Shown piece after piece: positions 16,384 through 24,251 of a DNA stretch of 38,730 bases. The DNA is from Psychrobacter coccoides (GTDB lineage: Bacteria; Pseudomonadota; Gammaproteobacteria; Pseudomonadales; Moraxellaceae), in the NCBI RefSeq assembly GCF_017498085.1, contig NZ_JAGBKM010000025.1, positions 1 through 38,730 of the forward strand, read 5' to 3'. Within the stretch, counting starts at the first letter, position 1; every line of letters begins with the position of its first letter. The notes under the pieces were generated by a model, which had not been told where the DNA came from, searched no databases, and worked only from the letters and a program-made list of their open reading frames with translations. The translations under genes and the position numbers were made by a program.

Positions 16384-19113
16384 ATGTTTACTTGCGATGC
16401 CGCCTCCGTTTATATCACTCCCTTACCCTCACCACTTGCCTCAGAGACGACGGTATCACAAAGCGATGACAAGTCTTTACTTGGTATTCCAGAGTGGCTG
16501 GCGCAGATCAATGACGATATCAATCGAGCACTTGATCGGGGTGCCAATATTCGTCAGTTGGTCGCTGCCCGTGCCTGTGCCATCGATGATCTGCTGATTG
16601 CTTTGTTTGAATGGTTTGAGCTTGATCAGACAAACTTAGCGTTGTTTGCTAGCGGTGGTTATGGTCGTGGCGAGCTGTCGCTATATTCAGATGTCGATAT
16701 TTTACTGCTGTCTCCTACAGAGATACAGCCCAGCGCCAAACCTAAAATCGATGGCTTGGTGGCGATGTTATGGGATATTGGGCTTGAGCCAGCATTGTCT
16801 GTACGCACCATTGATGAGAGCCTAGACGCTGCCCGTGATCATACGGTAGCCAGTACCTTGTTGGAGGCGAGGCTTTTGACAGGTAATGAGGATCTCCAAC
16901 AAACGCCTATCAATATTGTCAATCAGTTGTGGTCACAGCGGGATTTTTATGAAGTAAAGATTAAAGAAGCCAAAGCACGTTATCTGCGCCACAATGCCAC
17001 CGAATACAACCTAGAGCCTAATATCAAAACCGCTCCGGGCGGCTTACGTGATATTCATATCATCGGCTGGGTGACCAAACGCTACTTTCGAGTGGGCAAA
17101 CTCTACGATCTGGTTCAACAAGACTTTTTGACCGAAAAAGAATTTGATGACTTAAGTTTTTCTGAAAGCTTTTTATGGCAGATTCGGCATTATTTACATG
17201 AGCTGACTGGACGTAACGAAAACAAGCTGCTGTTTGATTATCAGCGTGACATCGCTCAGCGCATGGGCTATGAGGCGCAGACGGATGATGCTCCCAATGC
17301 CGCTGTTGAGCGTTTTATGCGTGACTATTATCGCTGCGCTATGCAGATATCGACGCTCTCTGAGATGCTGATCAATCATTACTATGAGACCATCATCGAG
17401 CCTGAGCTGCCAGAAAACGAGCAGCCCAGTAAACGGCCTCTGAATTCACACTTCAATCAAATCGGCGATCAGATTGCCATTGCCCATCATCGGGTGTTTG
17501 CTCAACATCCCGAGGCGATCTTAGAGATGTTTTTGCTGATGGGGCAATACGGCATCAAAAAAGTCCGTACTCGTACCCTGCGTGCGCTCAAGATAGCGGC
17601 TCGTGGTATCGATCAGACCTATCGTGACAACCCTGAGCACCAAGCGCTGTTTTTGGCCAATCTAAAAGAGCAAAACTATCTGTTTCATCGCCTGCGCGCC
17701 ATGAACCGTTATGGCATATTAAGTAATTATATTCCTGCCTTTGCACAAGTTACTGGGCTGATGCAGTATGACCTATTTCATCGTTATACGGTCGATGCGC
17801 ATACGCTGTTTTTGATTCGTATCCTACATCGCTTTACTGATGAGCGCTATTATGACGACTTCCCACTGGTCAGCGCTATTTATCAAAGAATTGAGCGCAA
17901 AGAGATTTTGGTGTTGGCAGCGATGTTTCATGATATCGCCAAAGGCCGTGGCGGCAATCACAGCGAGCTTGGTGAGACTGAGTCCATTGAATTTTGTTTG
18001 AATCATGGGATGAGTAAAGCAGATGCGCACTTGGTTGGTTGGCTCACCAGACACCATTTACTGATGTCCATGACTGCCCAAAAAAAGGACATCTCAGATC
18101 CCGAGGTGGTCACAGTATTTGCTGATTTGGTGGGCAACGTCACCCATCTTAATCATTTGTACGTGCTGACAGTGGCCGATATGAACGCCACCAACCCACA
18201 ACTCTGGAACAGCTGGCGAGCCACGCTTATGAAGCAGCTTTACTCACAGACCAGACGCATCCTACGTGCTGATATCGATGCCCCCACCAACCGCCAAGAC
18301 ATGATTCGCACCACTCGTAAACAAGCCTTAAAAATGTTAGATGATACCAATCATCAGCATATGGATCGTGAGGCGGTCATACGACTATGGGACGAGCTGG
18401 GGGATGAGTACTTTTTGCGTGAGATTGCCGAAGATATTCTTTGGCACACCGAAGCCATCTTAAACCATCCACCGATAGGTTTGGCTTCAGACGCCGACAG
18501 TAGCCCTCTGGTGGTGCTGCGTGAGCATAGAGAGCTGGCGCTAGATGCGGTACAGGTCTTTGTTTATACCCACAATCAGACCAATCTATTTGCCGTGACC
18601 ATGGCAGTCTTTGATCAGATGAATCTAGATGTGCTCGATGCTCGCATCATTACTGCCACTCGTGACTTTGCGCTAGATTCTTATGTGCTGCTGGATCGTA
18701 GCGGTACTCTATTGACAGATGAAGATACCCAGCAGGAGCTCAAGCAGCGCTTGATTACTGCCTTTAAAAACCCAACCGTGCCAAAGCTGGCACAAAAGCG
18801 TATTCCACGCCAGCTCAAACACTTTAATGTCCCGACAGTGATCAGTTTTGAGTTTAATGATATCTCAGGACAGCACATCATGAGCTTGCAGACACTCGAT
18901 CAACCAGGCCTACTGGCCCGTGTCGGTCAGGTATTTTTGCAGCAAGGAATTGAAGTGCATGCTGCTCGCATTACCACTTTAGGCGAGCGGGCGGAGGATA
19001 TGTTTTATATCAGTGATCGCAATGATGCTCCTTTATCACAAGCCAAGCTTGATACCTTGCAGCAGGCACTGACTGCTACTTTAAGCGTGCCCGGCGATAG
19101 CAGCCGCACCTAA
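16384..19113 (+). CDS. glnD: Bifunctional uridylyltransferase/uridylyl-removing enzyme
   Basis: GlnD senses glutamine and adds or removes UMP on PII proteins, controlling glutamine synthetase and nitrogen regulation. From the ATG at 16384 it has 909 residues, close to the usual size. The nucleotidyltransferase motif GGYGRGELSLYSDVD is at about 91-105, with the metal-binding DxD at 103 and 105. The HD hydrolase domain (MFHDIAKGRGGNHSELG) is near 515. Two C-terminal ACT domains for glutamine sensing are at about 712-770 and 818-885 (SLQTLDQPGLLARVGQVF). An in-frame TTG at 16321 would start inside the map terminator, so I reject it. No good Shine-Dalgarno precedes the ATG. dapC follows after a divergent gene, as in Pseudomonas-like order. 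Confidence 0.96.
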   Translation: MFTCDAASVYITPLPSPLASETTVSQSDDKSLLGIPEWLAQINDDINRALDRGANIRQLVAARACAIDDLLIALFEWFELDQTNLALFASGGYGRGELSLYSDVDILLLSPTEIQPSAKPKIDGLVAMLWDIGLEPALSVRTIDESLDAARDHTVASTLLEARLLTGNEDLQQTPINIVNQLWSQRDFYEVKIKEAKARYLRHNATEYNLEPNIKTAPGGLRDIHIIGWVTKRYFRVGKLYDLVQQDFLTEKEFDDLSFSESFLWQIRHYLHELTGRNENKLLFDYQRDIAQRMGYEAQTDDAPNAAVERFMRDYYRCAMQISTLSEMLINHYYETIIEPELPENEQPSKRPLNSHFNQIGDQIAIAHHRVFAQHPEAILEMFLLMGQYGIKKVRTRTLRALKIAARGIDQTYRDNPEHQALFLANLKEQNYLFHRLRAMNRYGILSNYIPAFAQVTGLMQYDLFHRYTVDAHTLFLIRILHRFTDERYYDDFPLVSAIYQRIERKEILVLAAMFHDIAKGRGGNHSELGETESIEFCLNHGMSKADAHLVGWLTRHHLLMSMTAQKKDISDPEVVTVFADLVGNVTHLNHLYVLTVADMNATNPQLWNSWRATLMKQLYSQTRRILRADIDAPTNRQDMIRTTRKQALKMLDDTNHQHMDREAVIRLWDELGDEYFLREIAEDILWHTEAILNHPPIGLASDADSSPLVVLREHRELALDAVQVFVYTHNQTNLFAVTMAVFDQMNLDVLDARIITATRDFALDSYVLLDRSGTLLTDEDTQQELKQRLITAFKNPTVPKLAQKRIPRQLKHFNVPTVISFEFNDISGQHIMSLQTLDQPGLLARVGQVFLQQGIEVHAARITTLGERAEDMFYISDRNDAPLSQAKLDTLQQALTATLSVPGDSSRT

Positions 19114-19225
19114 ATTGGCAGTGTTTGCGTCATCTTTCTTATGATAAAGGTCTTTTTTACATCCATTCATTAGGCCGTGTCGATATCACACTCCAAGCTT
19201 GGTTTAAGCGCTAGATGCAGTCGCT

Positions 19226-19909
19226 CTAGCCAGCAGCGATCAAGCTTCTATATACCATCTCTTTAGGCTCTGGCAACAGCCCTTCTTCTACCAGCTCAGG
19301 TGGTAACACTTGTGCTTCTATTTGGTGTTGCTCTAGGACCAAACGCCCACTGTCGACTTCTTTTTGCAGTAGCCGCTGTAGGCTGGCCATGCGAAACTGC
19401 GCATCATAGCGCTCATAAATCTGCTGCAACGATAGAGGCGCATGGGCATGTATATCGGGAAGAATACTATCCGCTGCTAAGATGGCCATCTCATTTAGTG
19501 CCTGCTCTCGTGCCAAGTTTGCCAGATCAATCTTGCTCTGCAAATGGTTAAACAGCTTACTTTTATACACAAAGACAAGCATAAACAACAGGGTCTGCAC
19601 ACCAAACACAGTCACATAGTGCCATGCACTTAGTGACATATCTAGCACCTTGACCAGTAGCAGCATGACAATGGCAACCACCACATAGCTGACCATTTGC
19701 CATAACAGCCACATGATGGTGCTACTCTCTCCATACCAAAACATCTTGCGCTCTTCGAGTGTGACGAGATGTTGACGAGCCTGCCACCATTGTTGTTCAC
19801 ATTGCTTTAAGGACTCAGAAACCTCAGGACGTAGCGCATTGCTGTCATCCTCACAAAAACCTGTGGTGCTGAAGCCTTCAGCTTTGGGTACATTGAGCAT
19901 ATTTGTCAT
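19226..19909 (-). CDS. Two-helix membrane protein of unknown function
   Basis: This 227-residue protein has a soluble N-terminal part with a helical Gln/Glu-rich stretch (LKQCEQQWWQARQHLVTLEERK). Two adjacent membrane helices follow (about 67-85, MWLLWQMVSYVVVAIVMLLL; about 97-115, YVTVFGVQTLLFMLVFVY) with a very short loop. The cytoplasmic-looking C-terminal half of about 110 residues is helical (LANLAREQALNEMAILAADS). I recognise no domain. It lies opposite to its neighbours between glnD and dapC. AAGG seven bases before the ATG supports the start. Confidence 0.6.
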   Translation of the reverse strand: MTNMLNVPKAEGFSTTGFCEDDSNALRPEVSESLKQCEQQWWQARQHLVTLEERKMFWYGESSTIMWLLWQMVSYVVVAIVMLLLVKVLDMSLSAWHYVTVFGVQTLLFMLVFVYKSKLFNHLQSKIDLANLAREQALNEMAILAADSILPDIHAHAPLSLQQIYERYDAQFRMASLQRLLQKEVDSGRLVLEQHQIEAQVLPPELVEEGLLPEPKEMVYRSLIAAG

Positions 19910-20096
19910 CTTGAGCCTTGTTAGCCATTCATTAAAGTAATAGCGGTCTGTATCATGAAGCAGAAAATGGATAGAAAATAACGGTAATTAAGATAAAAGA
20001 AGATAAAGGACAAAAAATTAGAGAAGTGCTACACTGCTTAAATGTAATTTTTCTTTATGAATTTATTATCAACTGTCTATTATAGTTACTATACTT

Positions 20097-21293
20097 ATGA
20101 ATCACAACTTAACTCATCTGCACCCCTATCCTTTTGCCAAGATGGCCACCTTGCTTGCTGATACCAGCCCTGCTACCCACTACTCTGAGATAAAGTTAGG
20201 TATTGGCGAGCCAAAACACGAGCCACCGGCTTTTGTACTCGACATCCTACAAAAAAACCTAGACCAACTGGCCCGCTATCCCACTACCAACGGCATTTTT
20301 GACCTGCGGCAAACGATTGCTCATTGGCTTGAAAAACGGTTTTTTTTAACTCATGTCAATGCCAAAACTGAAGTACTGCCAGTGATGGGGACACGTGAGG
20401 CTATTTTTAGCTTTGTCCAAGCTGTGATCAGTACCGATGAGGGTACTCCTACGGTCGTTATGCCCAATCCGTTTTATCAAATATATGAAGGGGCGGCGAT
20501 ACTGGCAGAGGCCACACCGTACTTTGTACCCTGTACGGCAGAAAACAACTTTAAAGGAGACTACCGCGCAGTTCCGCAACAGGTTTGGCAGCGCACACAG
20601 CTATTATTCGTCTGTAGTCCAAACAACCCTACCGGCTCTGTCATGACGATAGATGACTGGGAGGTGCTGATTCGTTTATCAGACAAATATGGCTTTATTA
20701 TCGCCAGTGATGAGTGCTATAGCGAGCTGTATTTTGACCAACCACCCATTGGCCTTTTGCAAGCATGCGCAGTGCTTGGTCGCAACGACTTTAAAAACTG
20801 TGTGGTGTTTCACTCATTATCCAAACGCTCAAATCTCCCTGGCCTACGCTCAGGTTTTATTGCAGGCGATGCCTCGGTGCTGCAATCCTACTTACAGTAT
20901 CGCACCTATCAAGGCTGTGCCATGCCGATACCGCATCAGATCGCCTCGATTGCTGCATGGCAAGACGAGAAGCACGTGGCGCATAATCGAGCCCTGTATC
21001 AAGAGAAGTTTGCCTTATGGATGGCGGAGCTGGGTGAGTTATTAGACTTACGTATGCCAGAAGCAGGGTTTTATCTTTGGGTAAAAGCCCCTGCCATGTT
21101 TGGCGGTGATGATGAGGTTTTTGTTAAGGCGCTATATGAGCAAGCGAATATCCATGCACTTGCTGGACGTTACTTATCTCGTGAAGTCAACGACCAAAAC
21201 CCCGGTAAGGGTTATGTGCGCATCGCCTTAGTTGCCAGTGTCGCAGAAAGCCGAGAAGCCATTGACCGTATCAAAAAGATGCTGGTCGCTTAA
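20097..21293 (+). CDS. dapC: Succinyldiaminopimelate transaminase (class I/II aminotransferase)
   Basis: This 398-residue PLP enzyme of fold type I fits DapC, which converts N-succinyl-2-amino-6-ketopimelate to succinyl-diaminopimelate in lysine and peptidoglycan synthesis. Visible motifs are NNPTG (176-180), the pyridine-N-binding Asp205 in ASDECYSE, the PLP Lys243 in SLSKRSNLPGLRSGF, and a C-terminal substrate Arg in GYVRIALV. The ASDECYSELYF and SKRSNLPGLRSGF signatures are typical of DapC-annotated proteins in Pseudomonas and Neisseria. Proximity to glnD supports this. A related N-acyl aminotransferase cannot be ruled out from sequence alone. The ATG has no clear Shine-Dalgarno. Confidence 0.88.
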   Translation: MNHNLTHLHPYPFAKMATLLADTSPATHYSEIKLGIGEPKHEPPAFVLDILQKNLDQLARYPTTNGIFDLRQTIAHWLEKRFFLTHVNAKTEVLPVMGTREAIFSFVQAVISTDEGTPTVVMPNPFYQIYEGAAILAEATPYFVPCTAENNFKGDYRAVPQQVWQRTQLLFVCSPNNPTGSVMTIDDWEVLIRLSDKYGFIIASDECYSELYFDQPPIGLLQACAVLGRNDFKNCVVFHSLSKRSNLPGLRSGFIAGDASVLQSYLQYRTYQGCAMPIPHQIASIAAWQDEKHVAHNRALYQEKFALWMAELGELLDLRMPEAGFYLWVKAPAMFGGDDEVFVKALYEQANIHALAGRYLSREVNDQNPGKGYVRIALVASVAESREAIDRIKKMLVA

Positions 21294-21376
21294 GGAGTTG
21301 TCACAGCATTGCCTTGCGTTCAATGACAGTCGGCACTATAACCACAAATTTATTAGGGATATGTATAACAATTAGT

Positions 21377-21398
21377 GGTATATTAAAAATATACCTTT
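21377..21398. promoter_or_regulatory. Perfect AT-rich palindrome before the CBS-domain gene
   Basis: GGTATATT (21377-21384), AAA and AATATACC (21388-21395), followed by TTT, form a perfect 8-bp inverted repeat. It lies 30 bases before the next start codon and 84 bases after the dapC stop. The position suits an operator or a 5'-leader hairpin better than a terminator, because the stem is weak. Confidence 0.35.
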
Positions 21399-21425
21399 AT
21401 ACATAAGACCATCAAGGATGATGTC

Positions 21426-23402
21426 ATGCCCCATCTTGATTTTACTCAGCCGCCGTTTGATGTGCTGCGACTGGCGGAGCGCCAAAGCCTTAAAAAGCAC
21501 ACTCAAATTCGTTATCTTGCCGCCAACGAAGCCTTGTCTGATGAAGACTTAAAGCATTTTTTCGTGGTATTAAAAGGACAGGTTGAACAGACATTAGATG
21601 GCGAGTTTATTGGTTCTTACTTGGGTAATAAAAGCGCACCCGAACAGCTCAATAATAACGACTGGTTTGATAGTCGGCGCACCCCTGACCAGCAAGATAA
21701 CGATGATACTCATGCCAAATCGTACCAATATCGTGCTACTGAAGACACATTATTGCTGCAAATTGCTGGTGAGGCTATTGATAAAATCAGCGCTCAAAAC
21801 CATTTGGTACGCCAGCTACTGTCTGACAACCTCCCCGAACGCCTAAAGGCACTACAACAGCGGCGCAGTCAGCAAAACCCAACGCTCGCACTAAATAAAG
21901 ACAGCTATCACGAGCAGCAGGAAGTTCAGCAAATCATGCTGCAACCTGTCATCAGTATCAGACTACTGCCTGTGCGCGTGATCAACGCTGATAGCAGCCT
22001 CTATCATGCTGCAACCACTATGATAGAGGCTGGGTTAAAGCACGTACTGATACGGCCAGCAAACCATCAGCAGACGCCAGTAGCAAATGGGCCTGAATCA
22101 AGCAATAGCGAACAAGGCGTGATATATCGCTCAGATCATGACTTAGGTATGTTGAGTGACGCTGATATCTGCCGTGCTGTCAGCCAACAGCAAGACCCTG
22201 CCAGCACCCCATGTCAAGACTTTGCCAACTTTAACTTGCGTACCATCAAGGCCAGTGATGAGATTGGTGAAGCCTTGATGATTATGACCCGCTACCGCAT
22301 CCATCGATTGCCAGTCATCGATGATGATGGTCAGGTAGTCGGCGTACTGGCGCTGCGTGATTTGTTGGCATACTTGGGCCAACACTCACAACTGATCAGT
22401 ATTCAAATTGACCAAGCGACAGACATGACCAGTCTCGATACCGCCGTCGAGCTTATTGGTCGCTATATTCGGGCGCAGCATCATAATGGCGTCAAGATAG
22501 GTATCGTCAGTCGAATGGTGCAGACACTAAATGCGCAGGTTTTCACCAAGCTATGGAAAACCATCGTGCCTGAAGAGGTGCTGAATAACACCTGTGTTAT
22601 TGTGATGGGCTCAGAAGGCCGCGGTGAGCAAATCATGCGTACCGATCAAGATAACGCCCTTATCATTCGTGAAGGTTACTCCCACCCTGATTTGGCTGTG
22701 TTTGCTGATACCTTTAATACTCAGCTAGCGACGCTAGGCTACCCGCTGTGTGATGGCGATATTATGATGAATAATCCGATGTGGCGACAGCAGATTACCC
22801 CTTTCAAAAAACAAGTGAGCACATGGTTTAAAAACACCGATCCCATGCACAGTATCTATATCTCAGCCATTCTTGATGCTGAGTATGTCTGTGGTGATGA
22901 GTCATTATTGACCGAAGTGCGTGAGCATCTAAAAACCGCCCATAGGCAGTCAGATCCCATGTTTGTCCGTCAGTTCGCACGGGCAGCGCTACAGTTCGGG
23001 GATGTCAATCAGTGGTGGCAAAAACTGGTGCCTTTACTGGGCGGCAAACCGAGCTCTAACGATATCGATCTCAAAAAAGCAGGCATCTTTCCATTGGTAC
23101 ATGGTATTCGAGCCATGGCTTTAGAGTATGATATTTTACAAGTGCCCAGTACTAAAGATCGCCTCAAGGCCTTGGTACAAGCTCGAGCCCTAACTAAGGA
23201 TCGTGCGGATACGCTCGAAGAAGCACTGGAGTTTTTTATGGCGCAGCGGCTTTCTGTCGCCCTATCTACCAACGACAAACACGCACGGCAAATAGACCCC
23301 ACGACCTTATCCGCCCTTGAGCGTGACTTGTTTAAAGAATGTCTGGCGGTGGTGAAAAGCTTTAAAAACCAGTTGTCCTTGCATTATAAGTTGGAATTTT
23401 AA
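21426..23402 (+). CDS. DUF294 nucleotidyltransferase-like protein with CBS pair
   Basis: This 658-residue signalling protein has an N-terminal cyclic-nucleotide-binding-like region (about 10-135) with a Gln/Asn/Asp-rich insertion, then two CBS domains (about 170-318; SDADICRAV and HRLPVIDDDGQVVGVLALRDLL). A DUF294 nucleotidyltransferase-like domain follows, with MGSEGRGEQIMRTDQDNAL (about 394-414), and a helical DUF294 C-terminal domain. The GSEGR and DQDNA motifs are those of GlnD-like nucleotidyltransferases, so it may nucleotidylate a protein. The CBS pair presumably senses adenine nucleotides. An AAGGA before the ATG supports the start. The exonuclease gene follows 15 bases later, so the two are almost surely co-transcribed. 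The target is unknown. Confidence 0.88.
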   Translation: MPHLDFTQPPFDVLRLAERQSLKKHTQIRYLAANEALSDEDLKHFFVVLKGQVEQTLDGEFIGSYLGNKSAPEQLNNNDWFDSRRTPDQQDNDDTHAKSYQYRATEDTLLLQIAGEAIDKISAQNHLVRQLLSDNLPERLKALQQRRSQQNPTLALNKDSYHEQQEVQQIMLQPVISIRLLPVRVINADSSLYHAATTMIEAGLKHVLIRPANHQQTPVANGPESSNSEQGVIYRSDHDLGMLSDADICRAVSQQQDPASTPCQDFANFNLRTIKASDEIGEALMIMTRYRIHRLPVIDDDGQVVGVLALRDLLAYLGQHSQLISIQIDQATDMTSLDTAVELIGRYIRAQHHNGVKIGIVSRMVQTLNAQVFTKLWKTIVPEEVLNNTCVIVMGSEGRGEQIMRTDQDNALIIREGYSHPDLAVFADTFNTQLATLGYPLCDGDIMMNNPMWRQQITPFKKQVSTWFKNTDPMHSIYISAILDAEYVCGDESLLTEVREHLKTAHRQSDPMFVRQFARAALQFGDVNQWWQKLVPLLGGKPSSNDIDLKKAGIFPLVHGIRAMALEYDILQVPSTKDRLKALVQARALTKDRADTLEEALEFFMAQRLSVALSTNDKHARQIDPTTLSALERDLFKECLAVVKSFKNQLSLHYKLEF

Positions 23403-23417
23403 AAGGATAACAACCTT

Positions 23418-24023
23418 ATGAGTTGGCTCAAAAAACTGTCTTGTTCTTGGCAAAAGTCGCAATTAAAGCGGCCAGAGCTTGAGTCGATGTTTACCAAACC
23501 AGCGGCCGATCAATGGGTGGCCATCGACTGTGAGATGACAGGGCTAAACCCTAAAAAACACCATTTATTATCCGTCGCCGCTATTCATATCAATAGCAAT
23601 ACCATTGACACCGGTAACGGCCTGCATCTGGTGTGTCGGCCACCTGTGATGCCTGATCGTGATACCATCGTGATTCATGGTCTACGTACCGCTGATGTTG
23701 AAAATGGCATGAGCTATGATGAGATGATGGCGTTACTACTGCCTTTTATTGATAATCGGCCCATAGTGGGGTTCTGCCCACAAATAGACACCGGGTTTTT
23801 AAATCCATTAAGCAAACACTATATGGGCACGACCTTACCTAACCAAATTATCGATGTGCGGCATCTATATAGTCGGCGTATGAGTGGTCAAACTCAAGGG
23901 CTATCTGGTCAATCGCAGCATCTAAATAGTATCCTTGCGCACTATAATATCCCTGAGCTTGGCCTCCACGATGCTTATAATGATGCTGTGATGACAGCAA
24001 TGGCGTTTTTGCACGTACGCTAA
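23418..24023 (+). CDS. DEDDh 3'-5' exonuclease (DnaQ-like)
   Basis: This 201-residue member of the RNase T/DnaQ exonuclease superfamily has all the catalytic residues: Asp37 and Glu39 in AIDCEMTGL, Asp124 in GFCPQIDTGFLN, and His184 with Asp189 in LHDAYNDAVMTA, which makes it the DEDDh type. It lacks a tau-binding tail and is shorter than replicative DnaQ, so I do not call it dnaQ. An AAGGA before the ATG supports the start. It lies 15 bp after the DUF294/CBS gene. This pair is common in gammaproteobacteria, where it is often beside acetate-metabolism genes; none are seen here. The nucleic acid substrate is unknown. Confidence 0.88.
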   Translation: MSWLKKLSCSWQKSQLKRPELESMFTKPAADQWVAIDCEMTGLNPKKHHLLSVAAIHINSNTIDTGNGLHLVCRPPVMPDRDTIVIHGLRTADVENGMSYDEMMALLLPFIDNRPIVGFCPQIDTGFLNPLSKHYMGTTLPNQIIDVRHLYSRRMSGQTQGLSGQSQHLNSILAHYNIPELGLHDAYNDAVMTAMAFLHVR

Positions 24024-24160
24024 GCAACAACATCCTCTGCACAATTAACGGTACAAGAAAAACGAGTGTAGGTATACACCTCGTTGGCTCAGTGAGCTTG
24101 ATACCGCTAGTCCTGCTTTTTGAGACGAATATTAAATACGCTGACCTAATAGCTGCGCTA

Positions 24161-24193
24161 AACCAGTGACTCATGTTAAGATAACTGGTTTTT
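24161..24193 (+). terminator. Possible terminator between exonuclease gene and dacB
   Basis: AACCAGT (24161-24167) pairs with ACTGGTT (24184-24190) and is followed by TTT. The 16-nt loop is long and the stop codon is 138 bases upstream, so confidence is low. A separate imperfect hairpin, AACGAGTGTA with TACACCTCGTT (24061-24085), lies nearer the gene but lacks a T run. Confidence 0.35.
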
Positions 24194-24251
24194 GCGACCT
24201 GCAGACAAACTGCTCCTGCAGTCTTACGCTCAACTTGATAATGACTCTACA

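Noticed and set aside
24061..24085. Hairpin AACGAGTGTA/TACACCTCGTT as terminator of the exonuclease gene
   Set aside because: The stem has a bulge and no T run follows on the plus strand; mentioned only as a structure.
24192..24251. TTG start adding 20 residues to DacB
   Set aside because: It lies in the T run of a hairpin and would bury the signal peptide further inside.
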